DNA of 45,444 nucleotides from Azonexus sp. (GTDB lineage Bacteria > Pseudomonadota > Gammaproteobacteria > Burkholderiales > Rhodocyclaceae): the NCBI GenBank assembly GCA_031277255.1, contig JAITMS010000020.1, forward strand, positions 1-45,444, written 5' to 3'. Made by a program: the position numbers and the translations under genes. Under the pieces are notes generated by a model. It did no database searches and had not been told where the DNA came from. It was given only the letters and a program-made list of their open reading frames with translations. Of this stretch, positions 33,468 through 43,032 are shown piece after piece (position 1 is the first letter of the stretch; every line of letters starts with the position of its first letter).

Positions 33468-34885
33468 TCATTCTCCGTTCGCCGCTGCCGTCCACGGCGC
33501 TTGCCAGCCGCCGCCGAGGGCCTGGATCAGCGAGAGCGCGGTCTGCTGGCGCTGGACTTCCAGTTGCAGGAGGTTGCGGCGGGCGGAGAGAGCGCTGGCT
33601 TGGGCGGTGACGACGTCGGTGTAGGCGGCGATGCCGGCCTGATAGCTGTTCATCATGCGCAGGCGGCGCCTTCGGCGGCTTCGGCGGCGATGCGGGTTTG
33701 TTCGATTTGCCGGGCCTGGGCGGCCAGTTGGGTGAGGTTGTCTTCGACCTGACCGATGGCGGTAAGCGCGGTCTGGCGGTAGCTGGCGGTGGCGGCGGCG
33801 TGTCTGGCCCAGGCCAGATCAAGCTGGCTGCCGCGCGCGCCGCCGTCGAACAGCGTCTCGGCCAGCGACAGCCCCAGCGACCACACCCGCGCCGGGGCGG
33901 AGAGGAGTTCCGACAGGCGGCTCGCCGTCCGCCCCGCCGATCCAGTCAGTCCGATGCTGGGAAAATAAGCGCCGCGCGCCACGCCGATGTTGGCGTTGGC
34001 CGCTGCCACGGCGCGCTCGGAACTGGCGATGTCCGGGCGGCGGAGCAGCAGGTCGGACGGTAGCGCGGCCGGGATCGGCGGTACGACGGGCGACCAGTCG
34101 GCAGGGGGCAGACTGAAACTGGCGGGCGGCTGACCGAGCAGCAGGGCCAGCGCGTGTTCCGTAACGGCGCGGCTGGCCGCCAGTTGCTCGCGGCTGGCGT
34201 GGGCGCTGGCGAGCGTGCTTTGCGCCTGCAAGAGATCGGTGTGGGCGGCGATACCGGCGTCGTAACGGTTTTGCGTCATCTTTTCGGCATCAAGGTAGCC
34301 TTTGATGATGTCGTCGAGTAGCGCCAGTTCGGCGTCGGCCTCGCGCACCGTGAAATAGCCTTGGGCGAAGCTGCCCTGGGCCGACAGTTGCGCCGCCGCG
34401 AGATCGGCCTGACTGGCTTCGACATTGGCCTTCTGGGCGCGCACGGCATCGGCCAGATCGCCCCACAGATCGGGCGACCAACTGGCCGAGACGCTGGCCG
34501 CCGCCGAGCCGACCGCGGGCTTGCCGCTGCGCCCGGTCGAAAAATTGACGCCCAATACCGGCCAGCGGGCGCTTTCCGCCTGCCGCAACAGGGCTTCGGC
34601 CTCTGCCACGTTGGCGACCATCTGCGCCAGATTCTGGTTGCCGACGGCGACCTGCGGCATCAGGTCGTCGAGCGCGGCGTCGCCAAAAAGCCGCCACCAT
34701 TCGCCGCTCTGCCATTGTTGGCGGGCGTCGGCGCTGATCTCGGCGTTAATCCAGGCGATGTCGCCGGTGACGCTTTTCCAGTTCTGGCTCACCGGCGCCT
34801 CCGGCGCCGGGCCGCCGGGGGCGAGCGAGCCGCAGGCAGCCAGCAGGGTGATGATGGGGAGAAAGAGAATGTGTCGCGGCTTCAT
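33468..34885 (-). pseudogene. Outer-membrane factor of the RND pump (NodT/OprM type), frameshifted
   Basis: An outer-membrane efflux lipoprotein beginning MKPRHILFLPIITLLAACGS (lipobox LAAC), with GAGGAA before ATG 34885 and two OEP repeats (about 65-260 and 275-460). The main frame ends prematurely at 33653. The rest (MMNSYQAGIAAYTDVV...IQALGGGW) continues in another frame from about 33660 to the stop at 33468. A one-base indel in the GGCGCCGCC-like run around 33660-33675 explains this. It is either a real mutation or a sequence error. It is the last gene of the efflux cluster. Confidence 0.85.
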
Positions 34886-34919
34886 GCGCTGGGTTCCTCG
34901 GCTTTCTATCAAAGCGGCC

Positions 34920-36527
34920 TCAAAACAGCTTTTTCTGATCGACGGGTTTTTCTTCGACCCTGGCTTTTTTGAAGGTGGTCGCGCCCTGCGACAAGTCGGG
35001 GTAGAGCGCCCGCTCGCTGCCATCGAGCAGTCCGCCGACGCTCAGGATTTGCAGTTTGGGGAAGGCTTTGCCGCTCGCCGGGCTGGTGTAGTAACCGGCT
35101 TTGACGGCTTCGGTCAGCATCGGCCTGGTTGGCTCGGCCAGGGTGACGAAAAGGCCGATTTCGGCTTTTTCCCGCTCGATGACGTGGGCGAGGTCGCGGA
35201 CTTGGGCGACATTGACGTTGCCGCCGCCTTTGACCGACACGACGATCTTTTTGTGTTTTCTGGCTTCATCCTGAAAGTAAATCAAGCCGTCAATACCGCC
35301 GTCGGCTCCTTTCTTTTTACCCTGATAGGGCTGAGCATTGACCAGCGAACAGGCCCACCACTGGAACTGGTATTTGTCGCGCCCGGCCAGATCGCGCGCG
35401 CCTTCGAGGTCTTTGGGTGTGCCTTCGACGGCGAAGGCAATGCCGGGAAAGGCGTCTTTCAGGCGCTTTTCAATCAGCGAAACGGCAAGATGGGTAATGT
35501 CGATGCCAATCCAGCGGCGACCGAGTTTCTGCGCCGCATGAACCGCCGTGCCGCAACCGCAGAACGGGTCGAGAATGACATCGCCGGCGTTGCTGGAAGC
35601 GGTGATGATGCGCTCAAGCAGGGCCAGGGGCTTTTGGGTGGGGTAGCCGAGGCGCTCTTTGCTGGTATTTCCGATGCGTTCAACATCAATCCATAAATCT
35701 GTTATCGGTACGCCCGCTTTTTCATCCAGCCAGACTTTGCGCCCATCCAGCCGGGGCGATCCATCCTGACGCTTGAGAATCATGTCCGCCGCCCACAGCT
35801 TTTCCCGCTCGGCCAGACTCATGCCCCAGCCGCGCGGCGCTTTGGGCGTTGTACCACGCCACGAGGCAAGATCGCCGCCGATAATGGTCAGGTCTTGCCC
35901 GGTAAACATCCGCCCTGTCCTGGCATCGCGTTGGTATCGCGCAAGCTGCTGGGGCGAGAAATCGCCGTAGAGTTGGTTATGGGTATAGTTGCCTGTCTTT
36001 GCATAGAAAAAAACGACATCGTGAACACGGTGAAATTGTTTTGATTTGAAATTATGGGCATTTGTTCTTTGCCAAATAATTTCATTCCGGTAGTTTTCCT
36101 TACCGAATACGCCATCCAATATTATTTTCAAATAATGACTGGCCGTCGGGTCACAATGCAGGTAAAGGCTACCCGTGGGTTTTAAGACCCGATGCAACTC
36201 AAGCAGCCGATTCGCCATCATGGTCAGATAGGCCATGACATCGTTTTCGTTCAGGAAATCGCGTAGCGCCCGCATCATTTCGGCTACCGCGGTATTCCCG
36301 GAGTGGACAATTTCGGCAAACTCGCGTTCGGCCTGTTCACCCCAGTGCCAGGTATCCTCGAAGGCGGTAATCTGCGCTTCGCTGGTTTCGCCTTGGGGCG
36401 AGAGAAAAAGGACGTTGTAATCACGGGCGCTGTTGAAGGGCGGGTCGAGATAAATCAGATCGACGGATTCATCCTGAAGGTGCTCGCGCAGCACGTCGAG
36501 GTTGTCGCCGAAGTAAAGAGAATTCAT
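34920..36527 (-). CDS. DNA methyltransferase fused to an Mrr-like nuclease domain
   Basis: The 535-residue protein starts MNSLYFGDNLDVLREHL. Its N-terminal part is a beta-class N6-adenine/N4-cytosine methyltransferase: catalytic DPPF at 28-31 precedes the SAM-binding DPFCGCGTA at 320-328. The C-terminal part (about 375-500) has the order D-GGIDG (about 410-415), a beta strand and VSVKGG (about 430-435), resembling the Mrr-type PD-(D/E)xK nuclease core with S instead of the usual E/Q. AAAGGAA precedes ATG 36527. It sits 15 bases after the RND gene and 34 before the outer-membrane factor. Confidence 0.85.
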   Translation of the reverse strand: MNSLYFGDNLDVLREHLQDESVDLIYLDPPFNSARDYNVLFLSPQGETSEAQITAFEDTWHWGEQAEREFAEIVHSGNTAVAEMMRALRDFLNENDVMAYLTMMANRLLELHRVLKPTGSLYLHCDPTASHYLKIILDGVFGKENYRNEIIWQRTNAHNFKSKQFHRVHDVVFFYAKTGNYTHNQLYGDFSPQQLARYQRDARTGRMFTGQDLTIIGGDLASWRGTTPKAPRGWGMSLAEREKLWAADMILKRQDGSPRLDGRKVWLDEKAGVPITDLWIDVERIGNTSKERLGYPTQKPLALLERIITASSNAGDVILDPFCGCGTAVHAAQKLGRRWIGIDITHLAVSLIEKRLKDAFPGIAFAVEGTPKDLEGARDLAGRDKYQFQWWACSLVNAQPYQGKKKGADGGIDGLIYFQDEARKHKKIVVSVKGGGNVNVAQVRDLAHVIEREKAEIGLFVTLAEPTRPMLTEAVKAGYYTSPASGKAFPKLQILSVGGLLDGSERALYPDLSQGATTFKKARVEEKPVDQKKLF

Positions 36528-36541
36528 CTGAAAAGTTCCTT

Positions 36542-39500
36542 TCAAGCCATCGCCGCGCCGACGCGCCGGGCCAGGTGCGATTCATCTTCCTGACGGCGGC
36601 GCAGTTTGTCGAGCAGGACGTATACCACGGGCGTCGTCAACAGGGTGAGCAACTGGCTGGCAATGAGGCCGCCGACGATGGCGATGCCGAGCGGCTGGCG
36701 CAACTCCGACCCCTGGCCGAAGCCGATGGCGAGCGGTAGCGCGCCCAGACCGGCGGCCAGCGTGGTCATGATGATGGGGCGAAAACGCAAGAGACAGGCT
36801 TCACGCACGGCTTCGACAGCGGAAAGGCCGCGGGCGCGTTCGGCGTCGAGGGCGAAGTCGATGATGAGGATGGCGTTTTTCTTGACGATGCCGATCAGCA
36901 AAAAGACGCCGATCAGGGCCATGATCGAGAAATCGAGGCGGCACAGGAGCAGCGCCAGAACCGCGCCGAAACCGGCGCTCGGCAGGGTGGTGAGGACGGT
37001 GACGGGGTGGATCAGGCTTTCGTACAACATGCCAAGCACGATGTAGATGACGACGATGGCGGCGAGGATGAGGATGCCCATCTGCGCCTGATTCTGCTGC
37101 GCGGCGGCGGCCATGCCGGAGAACTGGCCGTGCAGGTTGTTGGGCATGGCGAGGTCGTCGATGGCGTCGAGCACGGCCTGACGGCCCTGTTCGAGCGAAA
37201 CGCCGTCGGCCAGATCGAAGGCGACGGTCGATGACAGTTCGCCGCCATCGTGCAGGACGCTGGTTGGCACGGCGCGTTCGCGGATGGTGGCGAAGGCCGA
37301 CAGCGGCGCCATCGTCCGGGCATTGGCCGAAACCGCGCTGCCGGTGGAAGCGTTTCTCAGCGCCGGGTTGGCCGATTTGGCGTTGATGTCGGTGACGCCG
37401 CCCTTGCTGAAAGGATCGGCGGGAACGTACACGTCCGCCAAGGCGACGGGCGATTTGGCGTAGCGCGAGGCCCATTCCATGACGACCGAATACTGGTTGA
37501 GCTCGGTGTACATGGTGGCCACCTGCCGCTGGCCGAAGGCGTTGTAGAGGGCCGCGTCCATCGCTCTGGGCGTGACGCCGAGCGAGGCGGCCTTGTTGCG
37601 GTCGGCTTCGATGAAGGTTTCGACGCCGTTGTCGGCGGCGTCGGTGTCGATGCTGGTGAGGAGCGGGTTCTGTTTCAGCCGTTCGGCGAGTCTGTTCGAC
37701 CAGGCGCGGAGATCGGCCTCGTTGTCGGCCTTGAGCGTGTATTGGTAGGTGGCGTTGGCGCTGCGCCCGCCCATGCGCAGTTCCTGCATCGGGTTGAGGA
37801 AGACCGACAGCCCCGGAATGCGCATCAACTCAGGCCGCAGCCGGTTGATGACATCCCGCGATGTCTCCTTCGGCGGGCGTTCAGCGGCGGGCTTCAGGGT
37901 TGCCGACAAAAACCCGCCGCCGGCCCGCGCGCCGCCCGCGAAGGCAACGACATTCCCGATCGAGGGTTCGGCGCGGATGATGTCAACCGCCTGTTGCAGC
38001 TTGTTGCCCATTGCCGTCGACGAAATGCTCTGATCGGCGCGCAGCCCGCCCATGAGAATGCCCGCGTCCTGCTCCGGGAAATACCCCTTGGGGATGGCGA
38101 CGAACAGATAACCGTTCAAGCCGACCACAACCAGCAGCACCAGCACCACCAGCCAGGGCGAAGCCAGCGACCAGTCGAGGGCACGCTCGTACCAGGCGAC
38201 AGGATTCAGCTTGCGACTTACAGCCTTTATAGCGCGGCGCAGCCGCGGAAATCGAACTGTCCTCTGTCCTCCGTCCTCTGTCCTCTGAACCCGAAGCAGC
38301 GTCGCGCACAGCATCGGCGTCGCCGTCAGCGAGACGATCAGCGAAATCATCACCGCCACCGAGAGCGTCACGGCAAATTGGCGGAACAACTGCCCCGGCT
38401 GCCCGCCCATGAACAGGAGCGGGATGAAAACCGCGATCAGGGAGAGGCTGATGGTCAGCACCGTAAAGCCGACTTCGCGCGCCCCTTCGAGCGCCGCCTG
38501 ACGGCGCGGGTGGCCCATTTCGATGTGGCGCGAGATGTTTTCCAGCACGACGATGGCGTCATCGACGACAAAGCCGGTCGCCACCGTCAGCGCCATCAGG
38601 GTCAGGTTGTTGAGCGAATAACCGAGCAGGTACATGACGCCGAAGGTGCCGAGCAGGGAAACGACCGTGGCAATGGCCGGAATCAGCGCCGAGCGCAGGT
38701 TCTTGAGGAACAGCCCGACCACCAGCACGACCAGCAGCACGGCGATGACGAGGGTGATTTCAACCTCATGCACCGAGGCGCGGATGGTGCCGGTGAGGTC
38801 CATCGCAATCTGCAAGCTGACATCCGACGGCAGTTGGGCCGAGAGTTGCGGCAGCATGGCGTAGATGCGGTCGGCGACTTCGATCAGGTTGGCGTCGGGC
38901 TGCTGCGTGATGAGCACGGTAATGGCCGGGCTGCCGTTGAACATGCCGCGCGTGTGCACATCCTGCACGCTGTCGGAAACTTCTGAGACATCCTGCAAGC
39001 GCACTTCCTGGCCGTTCCGGTAAGCGACGATCAGCCGCCGGTAATCGGCGGCCTTGAGGCCGGGCGGCGGCGTCAACACCTGAAGCGCCCGGCCCTGGGC
39101 CTCGTCGCCGGTTTCAACCACCCCCTTGGGCCGGTTGGCGTTGTTGGCCTGAATGGCGGCCCGCACGTCCTCGCTGGAAACGCCGAGATCATGCAGTTTG
39201 AAGGGATCGAGTTCGACCCGCACGGCGGGCAGCGAGCCGCCGCCCAGGGTCACGTCGCCGACGCCCTGCACTTGCAGCAGGCGCTGGCTGACGATGTTGT
39301 TCACCGCGTCATAAATCTGTCCCGGCGTGCGGGTTTTGGAGGTGATGGCCAAAACGAGAAAGGGCATTCCCGCCGGGTTGGCCTTGCGGTAGGTCGGGTT
39401 GCTGCGCAGGTTGGCGGGCAGATCGACGCGGGCGGCGTTGATCGCCGCCTGCACGTCGCGGGCGGCGCTGTCGATATTCCGGGAGAGATCGAATTGCAGC

Positions 39501-39775
39501 GTCACCCGGCTGGAGCCGATATTGCTGCTGGAGGTCATTTCATTGACGCCGGAAATCACCCCCAGCGTGCGTTCGAGCGGCGTGGCGACGGTGCGCGCCA
39601 TGTCCGACGGACTGGCCCCCGGCATACTGGCCGAAACAGAAATGACCGGATAATCGACTGCGGGCAGCCGCGCGATGGGCAGCAGAAAAAACGCGCCAAT
39701 CCCGGAAAGGGCCAAACCAATGGTCAGCAGCGTGGTGGCGATGGGCCGCTCGATGAACCAGCGCGAGAGGTTCAT
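36542..39775 (-). CDS. mdtC: RND efflux permease (MdtC/MuxC-like)
   Basis: The 1077-residue inner-membrane proton-drug antiporter begins MNLSRWFIERPIATTLLTIGL and keeps the twelve-helix plan with two large periplasmic loops. TM4 carries the proton-relay pair in GFVVDDAIVVLENISRHIE. A heptamer-repeat insertion lies after TM6 at about residues 496-506 (RTEDGGQRT). It overlaps the upstream paralogue by four bases (ATGA), as in mdtBC-type operons where the two form heterotrimers. The gene symbol follows the operon type and is not a proven orthologue. Confidence 0.9.
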   Translation of the reverse strand: MNLSRWFIERPIATTLLTIGLALSGIGAFFLLPIARLPAVDYPVISVSASMPGASPSDMARTVATPLERTLGVISGVNEMTSSSNIGSSRVTLQFDLSRNIDSAARDVQAAINAARVDLPANLRSNPTYRKANPAGMPFLVLAITSKTRTPGQIYDAVNNIVSQRLLQVQGVGDVTLGGGSLPAVRVELDPFKLHDLGVSSEDVRAAIQANNANRPKGVVETGDEAQGRALQVLTPPPGLKAADYRRLIVAYRNGQEVRLQDVSEVSDSVQDVHTRGMFNGSPAITVLITQQPDANLIEVADRIYAMLPQLSAQLPSDVSLQIAMDLTGTIRASVHEVEITLVIAVLLVVLVVGLFLKNLRSALIPAIATVVSLLGTFGVMYLLGYSLNNLTLMALTVATGFVVDDAIVVLENISRHIEMGHPRRQAALEGAREVGFTVLTISLSLIAVFIPLLFMGGQPGQLFRQFAVTLSVAVMISLIVSLTATPMLCATLLRVQRTEDGGQRTVRFPRLRRAIKAVSRKLNPVAWYERALDWSLASPWLVVLVLLVVVGLNGYLFVAIPKGYFPEQDAGILMGGLRADQSISSTAMGNKLQQAVDIIRAEPSIGNVVAFAGGARAGGGFLSATLKPAAERPPKETSRDVINRLRPELMRIPGLSVFLNPMQELRMGGRSANATYQYTLKADNEADLRAWSNRLAERLKQNPLLTSIDTDAADNGVETFIEADRNKAASLGVTPRAMDAALYNAFGQRQVATMYTELNQYSVVMEWASRYAKSPVALADVYVPADPFSKGGVTDINAKSANPALRNASTGSAVSANARTMAPLSAFATIRERAVPTSVLHDGGELSSTVAFDLADGVSLEQGRQAVLDAIDDLAMPNNLHGQFSGMAAAAQQNQAQMGILILAAIVVIYIVLGMLYESLIHPVTVLTTLPSAGFGAVLALLLCRLDFSIMALIGVFLLIGIVKKNAILIIDFALDAERARGLSAVEAVREACLLRFRPIIMTTLAAGLGALPLAIGFGQGSELRQPLGIAIVGGLIASQLLTLLTTPVVYVLLDKLRRRQEDESHLARRVGAAMA
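38260..38287. repeat. TCCTCTG heptamer array inside the MdtC-like gene (copy 4)
   Basis: Four units (TCCTCTG, TCCTCCG, TCCTCTG, TCCTCTG) encode about ten residues of a cytoplasmic loop. A change of one unit would shift the frame. Confidence 0.8.
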
Positions 39776-42700
39776 GCCGGTTTGGCTCCGCTTTCGTTGC
39801 TTTCGCCGCTTTCATCAAGTCCGCCATCAAGTTTCCGCCCGAAGCGGTCGAAGGCGAGATAAATCACCGGCGTGGTAAACAAGGTCAGCAGTTGCGACAG
39901 GACGAGGCCGCCGAAGATGGCGATACCCAAGGGCCGCCGCAGTTCGCCGCCATCGCCGACGCTCAGCATCAGCGGCACGGCGGCGGCCCGCGCCGCCAGC
40001 GTCGTCATCATAATCGGGCGAAAACGCAGCAGCGCCGCCTGATGAATGGCTTCGCGCGGGGCCATGCCGTGACCGCGCTCGGCCTCGATGGCGAAGTCGA
40101 TCATCATAATGGCGTTTTTCTTGACGATGCCGATCAGGAGCACCAGGCCGATGATGCCGACCACATCCAGCGCGTGGCCGGTAATCCACAGCGCCAGCAG
40201 CGCGCCGACGCCCGCCGAGGGCAGGGTGGACAGAATGGTCAGCGGATGGACGTAACTTTCATAGAGCACGCCAAGCACGATGTAGACGCAGACCACCGCC
40301 GCCAGAATGAGCCAGATCTGATTGGCCAGCGAACCTTCATAGGAACCCGCGGCGCCGGTAAAGCGCATGGTGATGGCGGCGGGCAGACCGGCGGCCTCCG
40401 CCGTTTGGCGGATGGCGTCCACCGCCGCGCCGAGCGAGACGCCGGGCGTCACGTCAAAACCAACTGTCGCCGCCGGGTATTGGCCGACGCGGGTGACCTG
40501 CAAGGGGGCCGGTTCTTCGACCACCTGGGCAAAGGACGACAGCGGCGTGGCGCCGCCGCTGGTGGCGCTGCCGCTGGTGACGTTGACCGGCACCGGCATG
40601 TCGGACAGCGCGGCAAGGCCGGGCTTCTCTTCCGGCGCGGCGTGAAGAATGACGCGGTACTGGCTGGTTTCGCCGAAGATGGTGGACACAATGCGCTGGC
40701 CGAAGGCGTTGTAGAGCGCGTCATCGAGACTGCTGGCGGTGACGCCGAGGCGCGAGGCGGTGTCGCGGTCGACCTTGACCATCGCCGCCAGGCCGGTTGC
40801 CCCGGCGCTGGTGGTGACGCGGCTGATTTCGGGCCGCTTGGCGATTTCTTCCGTCAGACGTTTGGCCCAGTCGTTGATCTGGGCCGTATCGACGCCTTCG
40901 AGGTCGAAGCGGTAGGGCGTCGGCCCGGTGTCGGAATCGACGGTCAGATCCTGCGTCGGCTGCAAGTCGATCTGCACACCCGGCACGGCGGCGGCAACGG
41001 ACGCCGAGAGGCGGCGCATGATGGTCGCCTCCGAGTCGCCAAAAACGGAACGCGCCTTGAGGTTGATGACCAGATGCCCCTCGGACAGCGCCAGGTTGTT
41101 CACGCCATCGACGCCGACCACCGAACTCAGGGACAGCACCGCCGGATCATCGGCGACGACGCGGGCGGCGGCGGCTTGCAGCGCCGACATGCGGGCGAAG
41201 GAAACATCGGCGGAGGCGCTCAACACCCCCTGCAACTGGCCGGTGCTCTGCGTCGGGAACAGACCCTTGGGCATCGCCCAATAGAGAAAGACGGTGAGCA
41301 GCAGCGTTCCCAGGGCGACGGCCAGCGTCAACGGCTGGTGCGCCAGCACCCGCGTCAGGCTCTGGTCGTACCAGGCGATGACCCATTCAAATCCGGCCTG
41401 AATCCGCGCCGCCAGCCGTCCGTGGGCGCTATCGAGCGGCTCCAGCCAGCGCGCCGACATCATCGGCGTCAGCGTCAGCGACACCAGCGCCGAGAACAGG
41501 ATGGTGATCGCCAGCGTCACGGCAAATTCGCGGAACAGCCGCCCGATCACCTCCTGCATGAACAGCAGCGGAATGAGCACGGCAATGAGCGAGACGGTCA
41601 GCGAGATGATGGTGAAACCGATTTCGCCCGCGCCATCGAGCGCCGCCTTGAAAGCGACCCTTCGACTTTGCTCAGGATGGGCCTGACGCAGGGACTGCTG
41701 CCGTTCCGGCCCATCCGCCGCCGGGATGCCGCGACGCAGGATGTCGAGATGGCGCGAGATGTTTTCGATCATCACGATCGCGTCATCGACGACAAAGCCG
41801 GTGGCAATGGTCAGCGCCATCAGGGACAGATTGTTGAGCGAATAGCCGAGCAGATACATCGCCCCGATCGTGCCCAGCAGCGAAATGGGCACGGCAATGC
41901 TGGCGATGACGGTGGCGCGCAGGCTGTGCAGAAAGAAGAAAATGACCAGCACGACCATGATGACGGCCAAGGCCAGTTCCAGCTCGACATGCTCGACCGA
42001 GGAGCGGATGCCGAGCGTGCGGTCGGTCAGCACGGCGATGTTCACGCTCTCCGGCAGACTGGCTTGCAGGGTCGGCAACTGCTTCTTGATGGCGTCCACC
42101 GTGGCGATGACGTTGGCCCCCGGCTGGCGCTGCACATTGAGGATGATGGCGGGCGAGAGTGTCGCTGTCGCCACCGCCTCCCCGGCGGCGGCGTCCTTGA
42201 TCGCCGTCCACGCCGCCAGCCGGTCGTTTTCGGCGCCATCGACAACCGTGGCGACATCTTTCAGGCGCACCGGCGCGCCGCCGACATAGGCAACGATCAG
42301 ATTCTGATAATCCGCCGCCGTCAGCAACTGGTCATTGGCGTTGATGCTGTACTGGCGCGTCTGGCCGTCGATGCTGCCCTTGGCGCTGTTGGCGTTGCCG
42401 TTGTTGATGGCGGTATTGAGCGCCGAGAGGCTCAGGCCCATAGCGCCGAGCGCCTGCAAATTGCCCTGCACCCGCACGGCGGGCCGCTGACCGCCCGCCA
42501 GCGTGACCAGGCCGACGCCGGAAATCTGGCTGATCTTCAAAGCCAGCCGCGTATTGACCATATCCTGCACCTGAGTCAGCGGCAGGCTGTCGGAAGTGAT
42601 CGCCAGTTGCATCACCGGCGCGTCAGCCGGATTAACCTTGGCGTACACCGGCGGCGCGGGCAGATCGGCGGGCAGGAGCAGCGTCGCCGCGTTCATCGCC

Positions 42701-43029
42701 GCCTGCACCTCCTGCTCGGCGACATCCATGTCCACGGTCAGGCCGAATTGCAGGGTAACGATCGACACCCCGGCGCTGGAAACGCTGGTCATCCGCGTCA
42801 GACCCGGCATCTGGCCGAACTGGTTTTCCAGCGGCGCGGTGACGGTGCGGCTCATCACATCCGGGCTGCCGCCCGGATAGAGCGTGCGCACCTGAATGGT
42901 CGGGTAATCGACCTGCGGCAAAGCCGCGACCGGCAACAGCCGCAGCCCCATCAAACCGGCAAGGACAATGGCGACCATGAACAAGGCCGTCGCCACCGGG
43001 CGCTGCACGAATACGCGCGAGACGTTCAT
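39772..43029 (-). CDS. mdtB: RND efflux permease (MdtB/MuxB-like)
   Basis: The 1085-residue paralogue begins MNVSRVFVQRPVATALFMVAI and has the twelve-helix RND architecture with GFVVDDAIVMIENISRHLD in TM4. A REP-derived stretch (SLRQAHPEQSRRVAF, about residues 445-460) is inserted in the loop before TM5, where relatives run straight into AALxGAGEIGFTI. It lies three bases after the membrane fusion protein gene and overlaps the MdtC-like gene, indicating one operon. Confidence 0.9.
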   Translation of the reverse strand: MNVSRVFVQRPVATALFMVAIVLAGLMGLRLLPVAALPQVDYPTIQVRTLYPGGSPDVMSRTVTAPLENQFGQMPGLTRMTSVSSAGVSIVTLQFGLTVDMDVAEQEVQAAMNAATLLLPADLPAPPVYAKVNPADAPVMQLAITSDSLPLTQVQDMVNTRLALKISQISGVGLVTLAGGQRPAVRVQGNLQALGAMGLSLSALNTAINNGNANSAKGSIDGQTRQYSINANDQLLTAADYQNLIVAYVGGAPVRLKDVATVVDGAENDRLAAWTAIKDAAAGEAVATATLSPAIILNVQRQPGANVIATVDAIKKQLPTLQASLPESVNIAVLTDRTLGIRSSVEHVELELALAVIMVVLVIFFFLHSLRATVIASIAVPISLLGTIGAMYLLGYSLNNLSLMALTIATGFVVDDAIVMIENISRHLDILRRGIPAADGPERQQSLRQAHPEQSRRVAFKAALDGAGEIGFTIISLTVSLIAVLIPLLFMQEVIGRLFREFAVTLAITILFSALVSLTLTPMMSARWLEPLDSAHGRLAARIQAGFEWVIAWYDQSLTRVLAHQPLTLAVALGTLLLTVFLYWAMPKGLFPTQSTGQLQGVLSASADVSFARMSALQAAAARVVADDPAVLSLSSVVGVDGVNNLALSEGHLVINLKARSVFGDSEATIMRRLSASVAAAVPGVQIDLQPTQDLTVDSDTGPTPYRFDLEGVDTAQINDWAKRLTEEIAKRPEISRVTTSAGATGLAAMVKVDRDTASRLGVTASSLDDALYNAFGQRIVSTIFGETSQYRVILHAAPEEKPGLAALSDMPVPVNVTSGSATSGGATPLSSFAQVVEEPAPLQVTRVGQYPAATVGFDVTPGVSLGAAVDAIRQTAEAAGLPAAITMRFTGAAGSYEGSLANQIWLILAAVVCVYIVLGVLYESYVHPLTILSTLPSAGVGALLALWITGHALDVVGIIGLVLLIGIVKKNAIMMIDFAIEAERGHGMAPREAIHQAALLRFRPIMMTTLAARAAAVPLMLSVGDGGELRRPLGIAIFGGLVLSQLLTLFTTPVIYLAFDRFGRKLDGGLDESGESNESGAKPA
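41657..41693. repeat. In-frame REP sequence inside the MdtB-like gene
   Basis: acccttcgactttgctcagg and the following atgggcctgacgcaggg form a variant of the REP palindromes seen at 2012, 10194, 13093 and 22801, encoding the HPEQSRR peptide typical of translated REPs. Confidence 0.75.
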
Positions 43030-43032
43030 GGG

